In this document: piece after piece, positions 26,648 through 37,993 of the stretch | Position numbering within the stretch: position 1 is the first letter of the stretch | Layout: the number at the start of each line of letters is the position of its first letter | From: Nonomuraea cypriaca | GTDB taxonomy: Bacteria; Actinomycetota; Actinomycetes; Streptosporangiales; Streptosporangiaceae | NCBI RefSeq assembly: GCF_015645445.1 | Contig: NZ_JADOGI010000039.1 | Location: 1 to 61,834, forward strand | Length of the DNA stretch: 61,834 nt | Direction: 5' to 3' | Notes under the pieces: generated by a model | What the model was told of the DNA's origin: nothing | Seen by the model: only the letters and a program-made list of their open reading frames with translations | The model's database searches: none | Position numbers and translations under genes: made by a program

Positions 26648-29019
26648 CCGTCGTAGAGACAGAAACGAACCTGGTGACCCTGACGATCGACGGGTTCCAG
26701 GTCAGTGTCCCCAAGGGCACTCTGATCATCAGGGCCGCCGAGCTCCTGGGCATCCAGATCCCCAGGTTCTGCGACCACCCGCTGCTCGACCCGGCGGCCA
26801 ACTGCCGGCAGTGCCTGGTCGACATCCCCGACGCGGGCAACGGCCGCGGCTTCCCCAAGCCGCAGCCGTCGTGCGCGATCGACGTCGCGGAGGGCATGGT
26901 CGTGCAGACCCAGCTCACCTCGCCGGTCGCCGAGAAGGCGCAGCGGGCGGCGATGGAGTTCCTGCTGATGAACCACCCGCTCGACTGCCCGGTCTGCGAC
27001 AAGGGCGGCGAGTGCCCCCTGCAGAACCAGGCCATGTCGAACGGCCGGGGCGAGTCCAGGTTCCAGGAGCAGAAGCGGACCTTCCCGAAGCCGCTGCCGC
27101 TGTCCACGCAGGTGCTGCTCGACCGCGAGCGCTGCGTCCAGTGCGCGCGCTGCATCCGCTTCTCCGACCAGATCGCCGGTGACCCGCTCATCGAGTTCTT
27201 CGAGCGCGGGGCCAAGGAGCAGGTCCGCACGGCCGACGGCAAGCCGTTCAACTCCTACTTCTCCGGCAACACGGTGCAGATCTGCCCGGTCGGCGCGCTG
27301 ACCGGCGCCGCCTACCGGTTCCGGGCCCGCCCGTTCGACCTGGTGTCCACGCCGAGCGCGTGCGAGCACTGCGCCTCCGGCTGCGCCCAGCGCACCGACC
27401 ACCGGCGCGGCCGGGTCACCCGTCGCCTGGCGGGCAACGACCCGCAGGTCAACGAGGAGTGGAACTGCGACAAGGGCCGCTGGGCGTTCAGCTACGCCAC
27501 GCAGCCCGACCGGCTCAAGACGCCGCTGGTCCGCAACGAGGAGGGCGTGCTCGTGCCCGCCTCGTGGCCGGAGGCGCTGATGGTGGCCGCCGAGGGGCTC
27601 GCCCAGGCCCGCGGCAAGGCGGGCGTGCTGGTCGGCGGCCGGGTCACGGTCGAGGACTCCTACGCGTACGCCAAGTTCGCCAGGCTCGCGCTCGGCACGA
27701 ACGACATCGACTTCCGCGCCAGGCCGCACTCCGCCGAGGAGGCGCAGTTCCTGGCCCACACGGTGGCCGGCAAGGGCATCGAGATCAGCTACGCCGACCT
27801 CGAGAACGCCCCGCACGTGCTGCTCGCCGGTTTCGAGCCCGAGGACGAGTCGCCGATCGTCTTCCTGCGCCTGCGCAAGGCGTGGATGAAGAAGGGCCTC
27901 AAGGTCAGCTCGATCGCCCCGTTCGCCTCTCCTGGCCTGGCCAAGATGGGCGGCACGCTCATCCGCACCGCGCCAGGCGCCGAGGCCGACGCGATAGGCG
28001 AGCTGGTCGGCACGCTGGCCGAGGGCACGATCGTGCTCGCCGGCGAGCGCCTCGCGACCGTGCCCGGCGCCCTGTCGGCCCTCGTACGGCTCGCCGCCGC
28101 CTCCGACGCCAGGCTGGCCTGGATCCCGCGCAGGGCGGGCGAGCGTGGCGCGGTCGAGGCCGGCGCGCTGCCCAACCTGCTGCCGATCGGCCGCCCGGTC
28201 GACGACGAGACCGCCAGGGCCGAGGTGGCCAGGGCGTGGAACGTCTCCTCGCTGCCCGCCACGCCGGGCCGCGACACCGCAGGCATCCTCGCCGCCGCCC
28301 GCGACGGCGACCTGGACGCGCTGGTCGTCGCCGGGGTCGACCCCTATGACCTGACCGACCCGGTGGCGGCGCTCGAAGCACTCGAGCACACGCCGTTTAT
28401 CGTCAGCCTGGAGATCCGCGCCAGCGCCGTCACCGACCGCGCCGACGTGGTCCTGCCCGTCGCCGCCGTGCAGGAGAAGGGCGGCACGTTCGTCAACTGG
28501 GAGGGCCGGGGCCGCTCGTTCGGGGCGCCGATCAAGGTGCCGGGACTGCGGAGCGACCTGGCCGTGATCGGCGACCTGGCCGACCGGATGGACGTCCACC
28601 TGGGCCTGCCGGACGCCAAGGCGGCCAGGCGCGAGCTGTCCGGCATGGGCGCCTGGCGCGGCAGCCGCGTCACCGCGCCCCACGCCGCCACCCGCGCCCA
28701 GGTCGCCCCGGCGGCCGGGGAGGCGTTGCTGGCGACGTGGCACCTACTGCTCGACGAGGGCAGGCTGCAGGACGGCGAGCCGTACCTCGCGGGCACCGCC
28801 CGCACCGCCGAAGCACTGATCTCCGAGAGCACGGCCGCCGAGCTCGGCGTCGCGGACGGCGACAAGCTCGTCGTCGGCGGTAACGTGACGCTGCCGGTGC
28901 GCGTCGCCGGCCTGCCGGACCGCGTGGTCTGGGTGCCGGCCAACTCCGGCGGCTGCTCGGTCACGCGCGACCTGCGCGCGGTGGCCGGCGACATTGTCAC
29001 CATCGGGAGCGCCTCATGA
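26644..29019 (+). CDS. nuoG: NADH-quinone oxidoreductase subunit G
   Basis: A 791-residue iron-sulfur subunit. The N-terminal ferredoxin-like domain has [15 protein letters not shown], then the N5-type His-Cys motif [18 protein letters not shown], then the [4Fe-4S] motif [16 protein letters not shown]. From ~residue 240 a molybdopterin-oxidoreductase-like domain follows, with [13 protein letters not shown] and [11 protein letters not shown], suggesting the extra N7-type cluster. No molybdenum site is expected. The C-terminal half is Ala-rich and variable. It overlaps nuoF and nuoH by four bases each. Confidence 0.97.
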   Translation: MTVVETETNLVTLTIDGFQVSVPKGTLIIRAAELLGIQIPRFCDHPLLDPAANCRQCLVDIPDAGNGRGFPKPQPSCAIDVAEGMVVQTQLTSPVAEKAQRAAMEFLLMNHPLDCPVCDKGGECPLQNQAMSNGRGESRFQEQKRTFPKPLPLSTQVLLDRERCVQCARCIRFSDQIAGDPLIEFFERGAKEQVRTADGKPFNSYFSGNTVQICPVGALTGAAYRFRARPFDLVSTPSACEHCASGCAQRTDHRRGRVTRRLAGNDPQVNEEWNCDKGRWAFSYATQPDRLKTPLVRNEEGVLVPASWPEALMVAAEGLAQARGKAGVLVGGRVTVEDSYAYAKFARLALGTNDIDFRARPHSAEEAQFLAHTVAGKGIEISYADLENAPHVLLAGFEPEDESPIVFLRLRKAWMKKGLKVSSIAPFASPGLAKMGGTLIRTAPGAEADAIGELVGTLAEGTIVLAGERLATVPGALSALVRLAAASDARLAWIPRRAGERGAVEAGALPNLLPIGRPVDDETARAEVARAWNVSSLPATPGRDTAGILAAARDGDLDALVVAGVDPYDLTDPVAALEALEHTPFIVSLEIRASAVTDRADVVLPVAAVQEKGGTFVNWEGRGRSFGAPIKVPGLRSDLAVIGDLADRMDVHLGLPDAKAARRELSGMGAWRGSRVTAPHAATRAQVAPAAGEALLATWHLLLDEGRLQDGEPYLAGTARTAEALISESTAAELGVADGDKLVVGGNVTLPVRVAGLPDRVVWVPANSGGCSVTRDLRAVAGDIVTIGSAS

Positions 29020-30317
29020 CCATCGTTCTCGCGGCCGATCCCACAGTTGCCGACTTCGGCAAGGACCCGCTGTGGATCACCATCATCAAGGCCGTGATGC
29101 TGTTCGTCTTCCTGATGCTGGGCGTGCTGTTCGGCGTCTGGTTCGAGCGGAAGCTGATCTCGCGGATGCAGAACCGCTACGGCCCCAACCGGGCCGGCAA
29201 GTTCGGTCTGCTGCAATCCGTGGCCGACGGCCTGAAGATGGGGCTGAAGGAGGACATCTTCCCGCGGACCGTGGACAAGGTGCTCTACCTGCTGGCCCCG
29301 GTGATCATGGTGGTCCCGGCGTTCCTGGCCTTCTCGATCGTGCCGTTCGCGCCGATGGTCAACCTGTTCGGCGTGCAGACGCCGCTGCAGCTGGTGGACC
29401 TGCCGGTGGCGGTGCTGTTCATGCTCGCCATGGGCGCCGTGTCGGTCTACGGCGTGGTGCTGGCCGGCTGGTCGTCGCGCTCTCCGTACGCGTTGCTCGG
29501 CGGTCTGCGTTCGGCGGCGCAGGTGGTGTCGTACGAGATCGCCATGGGGCTGTCGTTCGTGGCGGTCTTCATCTTCGCCGGGACGCTGTCCACCTCGGAG
29601 ATCGTCGCGGCGCAGGCGCAGACCTGGTTCGTGGTCATGCTGGCCCCGTCGTTCGTGGTCTACGTGTTCTGCATGTTCGGCGAGGCCGCGCGCATCCCGT
29701 TCGACCTGCCCGAGGGCGAGGGTGAGCTGGTCGGCGGCTTCCAGACCGAATACTCCTCGTCGCTGAAGTTCGCCCTGATCATGATGGGCGAGTACCTGCA
29801 CACCTTCACCGCCTCCGCGATCGCGGTCACGCTGTTCCTCGGCGGCTGGCGGGCGCCGATCCCGATCTCGTGGTGGGAGGGCGCCAACACGGGCTATTGG
29901 CCGGTCCTGTGGTTCTTCATCAAGTTCGTACTGACCTTCTGCTTCGTCGTCTGGGTGCGGGCCTCGCTGCCCCGAGTGCGCTACGACCAGCTCATGTCCC
30001 TGGGCTGGAAGGTGCTGATCCCGTTCAACCTGGCCTGGATCCTGCTCGTCGCGGCCGTCCGCAACGTGATGATCTACGAGGAGAACAGGATGATCTCGAT
30101 CGCGCTCGGCGTGGTCGTCATCATCGGCGCACTGGCCATCTGGCTGCGGTTCGACACCGTCAACCAGCGGCGCAAGGAAACCAGGAAGGAACAGGTCGCG
30201 GCCGAGTTCGAGGAACTGTCCAACGAGCCGGCGGCGGGCGGCTTCCCTGTGCCGCCGCTCGATCTGCCGCACTACCACGGGGTGCAGCACAAGGAGATTC
30301 CCAGTGGGACTAACTGA
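29016..30317 (+). CDS. nuoH: NADH-quinone oxidoreductase subunit H
   Basis: A 433-residue membrane subunit with eight helices that shapes the quinone entry and the E-channel. The conserved segments [40 protein letters not shown] and [20 protein letters not shown] are present. The C-terminal 60-residue hydrophilic tail is longer than in E. coli but common in actinobacteria. It overlaps nuoG by four and nuoI by 14 bases. The ATG start gives [14 protein letters not shown]. Confidence 0.98.
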   Translation: MTIVLAADPTVADFGKDPLWITIIKAVMLFVFLMLGVLFGVWFERKLISRMQNRYGPNRAGKFGLLQSVADGLKMGLKEDIFPRTVDKVLYLLAPVIMVVPAFLAFSIVPFAPMVNLFGVQTPLQLVDLPVAVLFMLAMGAVSVYGVVLAGWSSRSPYALLGGLRSAAQVVSYEIAMGLSFVAVFIFAGTLSTSEIVAAQAQTWFVVMLAPSFVVYVFCMFGEAARIPFDLPEGEGELVGGFQTEYSSSLKFALIMMGEYLHTFTASAIAVTLFLGGWRAPIPISWWEGANTGYWPVLWFFIKFVLTFCFVVWVRASLPRVRYDQLMSLGWKVLIPFNLAWILLVAAVRNVMIYEENRMISIALGVVVIIGALAIWLRFDTVNQRRKETRKEQVAAEFEELSNEPAAGGFPVPPLDLPHYHGVQHKEIPSGTN

Positions 30318-30819
30318 TTGGCTGAACCCCGTCAAGGGCTTCGGGGTCACCTTCCACACCATGTTCAAAAAGCCCGTCACGACGAACTACCCGGAGGAGA
30401 AGAGGCCGACGGCTCCTCGCTTCCACGGGCGTCACCAGCTCAACCGCTGGCCTGACGGGCTGGAGAAGTGCATCGGGTGCGAGTTGTGCGCCTGGGCGTG
30501 TCCGGCCGACGCGATCTACGTCGAGGGCGCGGACAACACCGACGAGGAGCGCTTCTCGCCGGGCGAGCGTTACGGGCGCACGTACCAGATCAACTATCTG
30601 CGGTGCATCCTGTGCGGCCTGTGCATCGAGGCCTGCCCGACCCGCGCGCTCACCATGACCAACGAGTACGAACTCGCCGACACCACCCGCGAGAGCCTCA
30701 TCTACACCAAGGAGATGCTCCTCGCGCCGCTGACCCAGGGCATGGAACAGCCGCCGCACCCCATGCGGCTCGGTGAGACCGAAGAGGACTACTACCGGCT
30801 GGGGCGGAACAATGGGTGA
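30304..30819 (+). CDS. nuoI: NADH-quinone oxidoreductase subunit I
   Basis: A 171-residue 8Fe ferredoxin-like subunit carrying clusters N6a and N6b. Two full CxxCxxCxxxCP motifs are present: [16 protein letters not shown] and [16 protein letters not shown]. The N-terminal amphipathic helix ([20 protein letters not shown]) lies against the membrane arm. The GTG at 30304 starts 14 bases inside nuoH, so coupling is strong, and it overlaps nuoJ by eight bases. It bridges NuoG and NuoB in electron transfer. Confidence 0.98.
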   Translation: MGLTDWLNPVKGFGVTFHTMFKKPVTTNYPEEKRPTAPRFHGRHQLNRWPDGLEKCIGCELCAWACPADAIYVEGADNTDEERFSPGERYGRTYQINYLRCILCGLCIEACPTRALTMTNEYELADTTRESLIYTKEMLLAPLTQGMEQPPHPMRLGETEEDYYRLGRNNG

Positions 30820-31639
30820 GACCATCACGTTCTGGGTGCTTGCCGTCGTGTCCGTCGGCGCCGCGCTCGGCATGGTCTTCAACCGGAAGGCCGTCTACAG
30901 CGCGCTGATGCTCGGCACCGTGATGCTCAGCCTCGCGGTCCTGTACGCCGTGCAGGACGCGCCCTTCCTGGCCGCGGTGCAGATCATCGTCTACACCGGC
31001 GCGATCATGATGCTGTTCCTGTTCGTGCTCATGCTGGTCGGCGTCGACTCCTCGGACTCCCTCGTCGAGACGCTGAGGGGCCAGCGGTTCTGGGCGGCCA
31101 TCGCCGGCGTCGGCTTCCTGGCGCTGGTCATCCTGGCCTTCGGCAACGTGGTGTTCGCGCCCGAGGCCGGGCTGACGGCGGCCACGCAACAGGGCGGCTA
31201 CATCCGCTCGATCGCGCTGCTGCTCTTCACCAAGTACGTGTTCGCGTTCGAGATCACCTCGGCGCTTCTGATCACCGCCGCGCTGGGCGCGATGGTGCTG
31301 GCGCACCGGGAGCGAGCGACCGCGAAGGCCACGCAGAAGGAGCTGGCCCGCGCCAGGTTCCGCAGCGACCGCCCGTTGGCGCTGCCCGGCCCCGGCACCT
31401 ACGCCAGGAGCAATGCCATCGACATGCCGGCGCTGCTGCCCGACGGGTCGGTCGCGGAGTCGTCGGTCAACCGCTATATCGCGCGCTACGACGTCGAGCA
31501 CGACCACCTGCCCGAGGATCCGAAGCTCGCCGAGGCGATCAAGCACACGGCTGAGGAGGACACCGAGGAGCGCGACATCGAGGAGACACACATCGAGGCG
31601 CGGGACTCCGAGGAGACCACCAACGAGGTGACCAAATGA
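30812..31639 (+). CDS. nuoJ: NADH-quinone oxidoreductase subunit J
   Basis: A 275-residue membrane subunit. Five helices occupy residues 1-170, including [21 protein letters not shown] with the pi-bulge region important for coupling. A long hydrophilic tail follows, ending in a run of Glu and Thr ([20 protein letters not shown]), which makes it larger than E. coli NuoJ. The ATG at 30812 overlaps nuoI by eight bases; the frame upstream of it has no helix. It overlaps nuoK by four bases. The acidic tail is a lineage extension without known role. Confidence 0.96.
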   Translation: MGETITFWVLAVVSVGAALGMVFNRKAVYSALMLGTVMLSLAVLYAVQDAPFLAAVQIIVYTGAIMMLFLFVLMLVGVDSSDSLVETLRGQRFWAAIAGVGFLALVILAFGNVVFAPEAGLTAATQQGGYIRSIALLLFTKYVFAFEITSALLITAALGAMVLAHRERATAKATQKELARARFRSDRPLALPGPGTYARSNAIDMPALLPDGSVAESSVNRYIARYDVEHDHLPEDPKLAEAIKHTAEEDTEERDIEETHIEARDSEETTNEVTK

Positions 31640-31932
31640 CGACGCACTACCTCGTACTTTCCGGCCTGCTCTTCGCCATCGGCGCGATGGGCGTGCTGAT
31701 CAGGCGTAACGCGATCGTGGTGTTCATGTGCGTGGAGCTCATGCTCAACGCCTGCAACCTCGCGTTCGTCACCTTCTCCAGGCAGGTCGGCAACCTGGAG
31801 GGCCAGATCATCGCGTTCTTCGTGATGGTGGTGGCCGCGGCCGAGGTCGTGGTCGGACTGGCCATCATCGTGACGATCTTCCGAACCCGCAGGTCCGCGT
31901 CGGTCGACGACGCCAACCTGCTGAAGTACTAA
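31636..31932 (+). CDS. nuoK: NADH-quinone oxidoreductase subunit K
   Basis: A 98-residue, three-helix membrane subunit of the Mrp-like E-channel. The conserved acidic residues lie in [16 protein letters not shown] (helix 2) and [14 protein letters not shown] (helix 3), both needed for proton coupling in homologues. The start is ATGACG, overlapping nuoJ by four bases; ten bases separate it from nuoL. Length is exactly that expected. Confidence 0.98.
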   Translation: MTTHYLVLSGLLFAIGAMGVLIRRNAIVVFMCVELMLNACNLAFVTFSRQVGNLEGQIIAFFVMVVAAAEVVVGLAIIVTIFRTRRSASVDDANLLKY

Positions 31933-31942
31933 GAGGTGACTG

Positions 31943-33844
31943 GTGGAATCTCAAATCGCTGAGATCGCCCAGCACACCGGCGGCGTGATCGGCGTCTCCT
32001 GGCTGTTGATCGCCTTCCCCCTGGTGGGGGCGGTCATCCTGCTGGTGTTCGGCCGGTCCACGAACCGCTGGGGCCATCTGCTGGGCGTGGCCATGTCCCT
32101 CGCCTCGTTCGTCGTGGCCGTGCTGGCGTTCTTCGAGCTGATCGGGTTCGGAGAGGAGGAGCGCCGGCGGGCCGTCCATCTTTATGAGTTCATTCCCGGC
32201 ATGGTCGACATGGGGCTCCTGATCGACCCCTTGTCGATCAGCTTCGCGCTGCTGATCACCGGTGTGGGCTCGCTGATCCACATCTACTCGATCGGCTACA
32301 TGTCGCACGACGAGCACCGGCGCAGGTTCTTCGCCTACCTGAACCTGTTCGTGGCCGCGATGCTCCTGCTGGTGCTGGCCGACAACTTCGTCGGTCTGTT
32401 CATCGGCTGGGAGGGCGTGGGTCTGGCGTCGTACCTGCTGATCGGGTTCTGGCAGTTCAAGCCGTCGGCGGCGGTCGCGGCGAAGAAGGCGTTCGTCGTC
32501 AACCGCGTCGGCGACTTCGGCCTGCTGGTCGGCATGTTCCTCATCTGGACCACGTTCGGCTCGCTCGCCTTCCAGGACCTGAAGCCGATCACGTCGGAGA
32601 ACCCGACCACGCTGGCCATCGGCCTGTTGCTGCTCCTCGGCGCGTGCGGCAAGTCGGCGCAGCTGCCGCTGCAGTCCTGGCTGCTGGACGCCATGGAGGG
32701 CCCGACCCCCGTGTCGGCCCTGATCCACGCCGCGACCATGGTGACCGCCGGCGTCTACCTCGTGGTCCGCTCCGGCGCGTTCTTCTTCCCCGAGGGCTCG
32801 GGCGCCGCGCTCGCCGTCGCCATCGTCGGCGCGGCCACGCTGCTGGCCGGTGCCATCATCGGTTGCGCGAAGGACGACATCAAGAAGGGCCTGGCCGGTT
32901 CGACGATGTCGCAGATCGGCTACATGATGCTCGGCGCGGGCCTCGGCCCTGCGGGCTACGCCTTCGCGATCGGCCACCTGATCACGCACGGCTTCTTCAA
33001 GGCCGACCTGTTCCTCGGCGCCGGCTCGGTCATGCACGGCATGAACGACGAAGTGGACATGCGGAAGTACGGCGGCCTGCGCAAGTTCATGCCGCTCACC
33101 TTCGCGACCTTCTTCATCGGCTACCTGGCGATCATCGGGTTCCCGCTGCTGTCCGGCTACTTCACCAAGGACGGCATCATCGAGACCGCGGTGCACCACC
33201 AGCCGATCCTGGGCTGGCTGGCCGTGCTGGGCGCGGGCATCACCGGCTTCTACATGTCGCGGATGGTCTTCATGACCTTCTTCGGCGAGAAGCGCTGGGC
33301 CGACGACGCGCACCCGCACGAGTCGCCCTCCGTCATGACGGTGCCGCTGATGATCCTCTCGCTCGGGGCACTGGGCCTGGGCGCGTGGCTCGTCCTCAGC
33401 AACACGCTGATGAGGTTCCTCGGCCCGGCCGTCGGGCTCCCCGCGGAGCTGCCCGAGTTCAACCCCACCAGCACGCCCGGTCTCGCCACCCTCGCGCTCG
33501 TCGCCGTCGGCGTGGTCATCGCCTGGATGCGGTACGGCCGGGTCGAGGTGCCGTCCGTGCAGCCGCGCGGGTCGTTCCTGACCACGTTCGCCCGGCGCGA
33601 CCTCTACGGTGACGCGCTCAACGAGTCGCTCGTCATGCGCCCGGGCCAGTGGCTGACCCGCATCGCGGTGTTCTTCGACAACCGCGGCATCGACGGGCTG
33701 GTCAACGGCCTGGCGGCGGGCATCGGCGGCAGTTCGGGGCGCCTGCGGCGACTCCAGACGGGCTTCGCCAGAACGTACGCGCTGTCCATCCTGATCGGCG
33801 CCGCCCTGCTGACCGGCGCCCTGCTCCTCGTTGGGAACATCTGA
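31943..33844 (+). CDS. nuoL: NADH-quinone oxidoreductase subunit L
   Basis: A 633-residue antiporter-like subunit at the distal end of the membrane arm. It has about sixteen helices and a long lateral helix near the C-terminus. The key glutamate lies in [18 protein letters not shown] and the lysine in [38 protein letters not shown] (seen in two parts), with the His-rich discontinuous helix [19 protein letters not shown]. The GTG start has AGAGGTG just before it. The end overlaps nuoM. Confidence 0.97.
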   Translation: MESQIAEIAQHTGGVIGVSWLLIAFPLVGAVILLVFGRSTNRWGHLLGVAMSLASFVVAVLAFFELIGFGEEERRRAVHLYEFIPGMVDMGLLIDPLSISFALLITGVGSLIHIYSIGYMSHDEHRRRFFAYLNLFVAAMLLLVLADNFVGLFIGWEGVGLASYLLIGFWQFKPSAAVAAKKAFVVNRVGDFGLLVGMFLIWTTFGSLAFQDLKPITSENPTTLAIGLLLLLGACGKSAQLPLQSWLLDAMEGPTPVSALIHAATMVTAGVYLVVRSGAFFFPEGSGAALAVAIVGAATLLAGAIIGCAKDDIKKGLAGSTMSQIGYMMLGAGLGPAGYAFAIGHLITHGFFKADLFLGAGSVMHGMNDEVDMRKYGGLRKFMPLTFATFFIGYLAIIGFPLLSGYFTKDGIIETAVHHQPILGWLAVLGAGITGFYMSRMVFMTFFGEKRWADDAHPHESPSVMTVPLMILSLGALGLGAWLVLSNTLMRFLGPAVGLPAELPEFNPTSTPGLATLALVAVGVVIAWMRYGRVEVPSVQPRGSFLTTFARRDLYGDALNESLVMRPGQWLTRIAVFFDNRGIDGLVNGLAAGIGGSSGRLRRLQTGFARTYALSILIGAALLTGALLLVGNI

Positions 33845-35403
33845 TGTCACCCTGGCTTCCGATACTCATGGCGGTGCCCGTGGTGGGCGCCATCGTGGTG
33901 GCCCTGCTTCCCAAGGGCAGTGACAAGCTGGCCAAGCAGGTCACACTGGCGGTATCGCTGCTGGTGCTGGTCCTGACGGGCGTCATGGCCGCCGGGTTCA
34001 GGCCGAACGGCGACCGGTTCCAGTTCACGGCCGAGTACGACTGGATCCCGAGCTTCGGCGTGAAGTTCGGGGTCGGCGTGGACGGCGTCGCGCTCGTGCT
34101 GATCGCGCTCTCGGTGGTGCTGGTGCCGATCGTGGTGCTGGCCTCCTGGCACGACGCGGACGGCGTCAAGACCGCGGACGGCACGCTCATCACGCCCAAG
34201 CGGTCGGTGAAGACGTACTTCTCGCTGCTGCTGGTGCTGGAGACGATGATGATCGGCGTCTTCGCGGCGACCGACATCTTCCTCTTCTACGTCTTCTTCG
34301 AAGCCATGCTGATCCCGATGTACTTCATGATCGGGTCGTACGGCGGCGCCCAGCGGTCGTACGCGGCCGTGAAGTTCCTGCTGTACTCCCTGTTCGGCGG
34401 CCTGCTCATGCTGGTCGCGGTCATCGGGCTCTACGTGGTCGCGGGCAGCAAGACGTTCATGTTCCCCGAACTCGTCGGGGTCATCCAGGACCCGACGATG
34501 CAGAAGTGGCTGTTCGGCGGCTTCTTCATCGCCTTCGCGATCAAGGCGCCGCTGTGGCCGGTGCACACCTGGCTGCCCGACGCGGCCGCGCAGGCCCCGG
34601 CCGGGGCCGCCGTGCTGCTGGTGGGCGTGCTGGACAAGGTCGGCACGTTCGGCATGCTGCGCTTCTGCCTGGAGCTCTTCCCCGACGCGGCCAAGGCGTT
34701 CACGATGCCGATCGTCGTGCTGGCGGTCATCAGCATCATCTACGGCGCCATCGTGGCCATCGGGCAGACCGACATGAAGCGGCTCATCGCGTACACGTCG
34801 ATCTCGCACTTCGGCTTCATCGTGCTCGGCGTGTTCGCCATGTCGTCGGTCGCGCAGTCCGGCGCCGCCCTCTACATGGTCAACCACGGCTTCGCGACCG
34901 GCGCGCTGTTCCTGGCCGCCGGGTTCCTGATCGCCAGGCGCGGCTCGCCGTTCATCGGCGACTACGGAGGCGTGCAGAAGGTCGCACCGGTGCTCGCGGG
35001 CTTCTTCCTGGTCGCCGGTCTGGCCGGGCTCTCGCTGCCTGGCCTGTCGTCCTTCGTGAGCGAGTTCATGGTCATGGTCGGGACGTACTCCAGCGAGGCG
35101 CACGGTTCCGGCGCGCTCACCGCGGCCGCGATCGTCTCGGCGGTCGCCGTGATCCTTGCGGCCGTCTACATCCTGTGGATGGTGCAGCGGGCCATGAACG
35201 GGCCGACGGCCGAGCCGGTCAAGGCGTTCAAGGACCTGAACGTCCGTGAGGTCTGGGTGCTGGCCCCGCTGGTCGCCCTGATCATCGGCTTCGGGATCTT
35301 CCCCAAGCCGCTGCTCGACGTGATCAACCCGTCAGTGCAACAAACGCTGACCAACGTGCAGGTACCCACCTCCACCATCGCTGAGAAGGGGACAGGTCAG
35401 TGA
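33844..35403 (+). CDS. nuoM: NADH-quinone oxidoreductase subunit M
   Basis: A 519-residue antiporter-like proton-pumping subunit with about fourteen helices. The first helix begins at once (SPWLPILMAVPVVGAIVVAL). The glutamate of the channel is in YVFFEAMLIPMYFMIG, the lysine in AFAIKAPLWPVHTWLPDAAA, and the second half-channel has TDMKRLIAYTSISHFGF. The ATG shares a base with the nuoL stop (TGATG). nuoN overlaps its end by four bases. Confidence 0.97.
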   Translation: MSPWLPILMAVPVVGAIVVALLPKGSDKLAKQVTLAVSLLVLVLTGVMAAGFRPNGDRFQFTAEYDWIPSFGVKFGVGVDGVALVLIALSVVLVPIVVLASWHDADGVKTADGTLITPKRSVKTYFSLLLVLETMMIGVFAATDIFLFYVFFEAMLIPMYFMIGSYGGAQRSYAAVKFLLYSLFGGLLMLVAVIGLYVVAGSKTFMFPELVGVIQDPTMQKWLFGGFFIAFAIKAPLWPVHTWLPDAAAQAPAGAAVLLVGVLDKVGTFGMLRFCLELFPDAAKAFTMPIVVLAVISIIYGAIVAIGQTDMKRLIAYTSISHFGFIVLGVFAMSSVAQSGAALYMVNHGFATGALFLAAGFLIARRGSPFIGDYGGVQKVAPVLAGFFLVAGLAGLSLPGLSSFVSEFMVMVGTYSSEAHGSGALTAAAIVSAVAVILAAVYILWMVQRAMNGPTAEPVKAFKDLNVREVWVLAPLVALIIGFGIFPKPLLDVINPSVQQTLTNVQVPTSTIAEKGTGQ

Positions 35404-36992
35404 ACCCCGCCATCGAAGCGCCGACCATCGAATACGGCACACTGGCGCCGTTGCTGGTGGTCTTCGGCGCGGCCGTCATCGGCGTACTCATCGAGGCGTT
35501 CGCGCCGCGCTACCTGCGCAAGGCGATGCACGTGCCGCTCACCCTGCTGAGCCTGTTCGGCGCGTTCGCGCTGGTCCTCGTACAGGTGCTGCGCGGCCAG
35601 GTGTCCACGACGCCGTCCGCCATGGGCGCGGTCGCGGTGGACGGCCCCTCGCTGTTCATCTGGGGCGTCATCCTCGTCCTGTCGTTCGTCTGCGTGCTGC
35701 TGATCAATGACGAGGGCCACTTCGTCGCCTCGGCCGCGGCCGTGCCCGGCAGCGCCGACGAGGAGGAGGCCGAGGCCGAGAGCGGCGGGACCGGCCACAC
35801 CGAGGTCTATCCGCTGGTGCTGTTCGCGGTCGGCGGCATGCTGCTGTTCCCGGCCTCGCACGACCTGCTGATGATGTTCGTGGCACTCGAGGTCATGTCG
35901 CTGCCGCTCTACCTGCTGTGCGGCCTGGCCCGCCGGCGCCGCCTGCTGTCGCAGGAGGCGTCGATGAAGTACTTCCTGCTGGGCGCGTTCTCCTCGGCCT
36001 TCTTCCTGTACGGCATCGCGATGATCTACGGCTACGCGGGCACCGTCTCGCTGCCGGGCATCAACGCCGCCATGGCCGGGGGCGCGGAGCTCGACCCGCT
36101 GCTGATGATCGGGCTGGCGCTGATCGGCGTGGGCCTGATGTTCAAGATCGGCGCGGCGCCGTTCCACGTGTGGAAGCCGGACGTCTACCAGGGCGCCCCG
36201 ACGCCCATCACCGCGCTCATGGCCTCGGGCACGTTGGTCGCGGCCGTGGGGGCCGTGCTGAGGGTGTTCTGGGTCGGTCTGGGCAACCTGGACTGGAACT
36301 GGCGGCCGGTCATCTGGGGCGTCGCCGCCCTCACGATGATCGTGGGCTCGATCCTGGCGATCACCCAGACCGACATCAAGCGGATGCTCGCCTACTCGTC
36401 CATCGCGCACGCGGGCTTCCTGCTCGTGGGCGTGATGGCCACGTTCGGCACCGCCGAGCAGAACGCCGTCTCGCTCAAGGCGATCCTGTTCTACCTGGCC
36501 GTCTACAGCATCACGACGGTGGGCGCGTTCGCCGTGGTCACGCTCATCCGCGACCCTGGCGGCGAGGCGGGGCACCTGTCGCGCTGGGCCGGGCTGGGCA
36601 AGCGCGCGCCGGTGCTCGCCGGGGTGTTCGCCTTCTTCCTGCTGGCCTTCGCCGGCATCCCGCTGACCAGCGGTTTCTTCGGCAAGTACGCCATCTTCGC
36701 TGCCGCGCTGGACAGCGGCACGCAGGTCGGCGACTCGATGGGCGGCTGGATGGCCGGCCTGGTCGTCGTGGGTGTCGTCGCGTCCGCGATCGCGGCGTTC
36801 TTCTACGTGCGTGTGATCGTGCTGATGTTCTTCAGCGAGCCCGCGGCCGACGGCCCGGCGATCGCGGTGCCCAGTATGGGGACCGTGGCGGTCATCGCCG
36901 TTTCGCTGCTGATTACGGTAGGGGTGGGGCTCTATCCGGAGTCCATGCTCGGTGTTGCCAACGACGCTGCTCGCAGCCTGTTCATCAGATAA
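35400..36992 (+). CDS. nuoN: NADH-quinone oxidoreductase subunit N
   Basis: A 530-residue antiporter-like subunit, last of the fourteen nuo genes. Visible marks are MFVALEVMSLPLYLLCGLAR with the channel glutamate, LMFKIGAAPFHVWKPDVYQG with the lysine and TDIKRMLAYSSIAHAGF with the second lysine. A Glu/Ala loop (ADEEEAEAESGG) at about residue 120 is an insertion typical of actinobacterial NuoN. The GTG start overlaps nuoM. The polyprenyl synthase gene begins 11 bases downstream, so the operon probably continues. Confidence 0.97.
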   Translation: MNPAIEAPTIEYGTLAPLLVVFGAAVIGVLIEAFAPRYLRKAMHVPLTLLSLFGAFALVLVQVLRGQVSTTPSAMGAVAVDGPSLFIWGVILVLSFVCVLLINDEGHFVASAAAVPGSADEEEAEAESGGTGHTEVYPLVLFAVGGMLLFPASHDLLMMFVALEVMSLPLYLLCGLARRRRLLSQEASMKYFLLGAFSSAFFLYGIAMIYGYAGTVSLPGINAAMAGGAELDPLLMIGLALIGVGLMFKIGAAPFHVWKPDVYQGAPTPITALMASGTLVAAVGAVLRVFWVGLGNLDWNWRPVIWGVAALTMIVGSILAITQTDIKRMLAYSSIAHAGFLLVGVMATFGTAEQNAVSLKAILFYLAVYSITTVGAFAVVTLIRDPGGEAGHLSRWAGLGKRAPVLAGVFAFFLLAFAGIPLTSGFFGKYAIFAAALDSGTQVGDSMGGWMAGLVVVGVVASAIAAFFYVRVIVLMFFSEPAADGPAIAVPSMGTVAVIAVSLLITVGVGLYPESMLGVANDAARSLFIR

Positions 36993-37003
36993 GGGGATCT
37001 CGT

Positions 37004-37993
37004 ATGTCTGCGCCTCCCGTGGTTGACCTTCCCATCGAGGACGAGCGGTTGGCGCAGGACGTGGCCAACGGACTGGCCGCGGTCGAGAAGCTCCTGCGTT
37101 CGTCGGTGGAGAGCGAGGACGCCTTCGTCACGGAGGCGTCCAAGCACCTCATCGAGGCGGGCGGCAAGCGTTTCCGCACGTTGATGGTGCTGCTGGCGGC
37201 CCAGTTCGGCGACCCGTCGGCGCCGGGCGTGGTGCCTGGCGCGGTGGTCATCGAGCTGACCCACCTGGGCTCGCTCTACCACGACGACGTCATGGACGAG
37301 GCCCTGGTGCGCAGGGGCTCGCCGTCCGCCAACGCCCGGTGGGACAACACCGTGGCGATCCTGACCGGCGACTACCTGTTCGCTCAGGCCTCCGACATCC
37401 TGGCCGACCTCGGTCCGGGGTTGATCAGGGTGCAGGCGCAGACGTTCTCGCGCCTCGTACAGGGGCAGATCCGTGAGACCGTCGGGCCGCGCGACTGCGA
37501 GGATCCCGTCGCCCACTACCTGGGCGTCCTGGCGGACAAGACCGGCTCCCTGATCGCCGCGTCCGGGCGTTTCGGCGCGTTGCTGTCGGGGGCGCCCGCG
37601 GAGGTCGAGGAGCGCCTCAGCCGGGCGTGTGAGGCCATCGGGGTGGCCTGGCAGCTCGGGGACGACCTGCTGGACGTGGCCTCCAGCGGGGCTCAGTCGG
37701 GCAAGACGCCAGGGACCGACCTGCGCGAGGGCATCAAGACCCTGCCCGTCCTGTACGTGCTGGAGTCCGAGGGGGACACGCGACTGGCGTCGTTGTTGTC
37801 GGGGCCGGTGGCGGAGCAGGATGTGGAGGAGGCGTTGACGCTGCTGCGCGCGCATCCCGGCATGGCGAAGGCGCGGGCCGAGCTGGACGCCTGGGTGGAC
37901 CGGGCCCGTTCCGACATTTCCAGCCTGCCCAACATCCCCGCCAAGTCCGCTTTTTTGGCGCTATGTGACTACGTTGTCGAGCGTTCTGGCTGA
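37004..37993 (+). CDS. Long-chain polyprenyl diphosphate synthase (menaquinone side chain)
   Basis: A 329-residue trans-prenyltransferase. The first aspartate-rich motif is LGSLYHDDVMDEALVRRG and the second is WQLGDDLLDVASS. GGKRFRTLMVLLAA is the IPP-binding region. The two residues before the first Asp motif region are small or polar, favouring long products, probably nonaprenyl or a similar menaquinone tail; this is inference. The start ATG follows AAGGGGATC, and 11 bases separate it from nuoN. Its 3' end overlaps the convergent rarD gene by 33 bases. Together with menG and the reductase it frames nuo with quinone genes. Confidence 0.94.
   Translation: MSAPPVVDLPIEDERLAQDVANGLAAVEKLLRSSVESEDAFVTEASKHLIEAGGKRFRTLMVLLAAQFGDPSAPGVVPGAVVIELTHLGSLYHDDVMDEALVRRGSPSANARWDNTVAILTGDYLFAQASDILADLGPGLIRVQAQTFSRLVQGQIRETVGPRDCEDPVAHYLGVLADKTGSLIAASGRFGALLSGAPAEVEERLSRACEAIGVAWQLGDDLLDVASSGAQSGKTPGTDLREGIKTLPVLYVLESEGDTRLASLLSGPVAEQDVEEALTLLRAHPGMAKARAELDAWVDRARSDISSLPNIPAKSAFLALCDYVVERSG

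Noticed and set aside
26359..28743. A 794-codon minus-strand frame over nuoG
   Set aside because: Composition (Arg, Gly, His, Gln) is that of antisense frames in GC-rich genes, and it overlaps an unmistakable nuoG.
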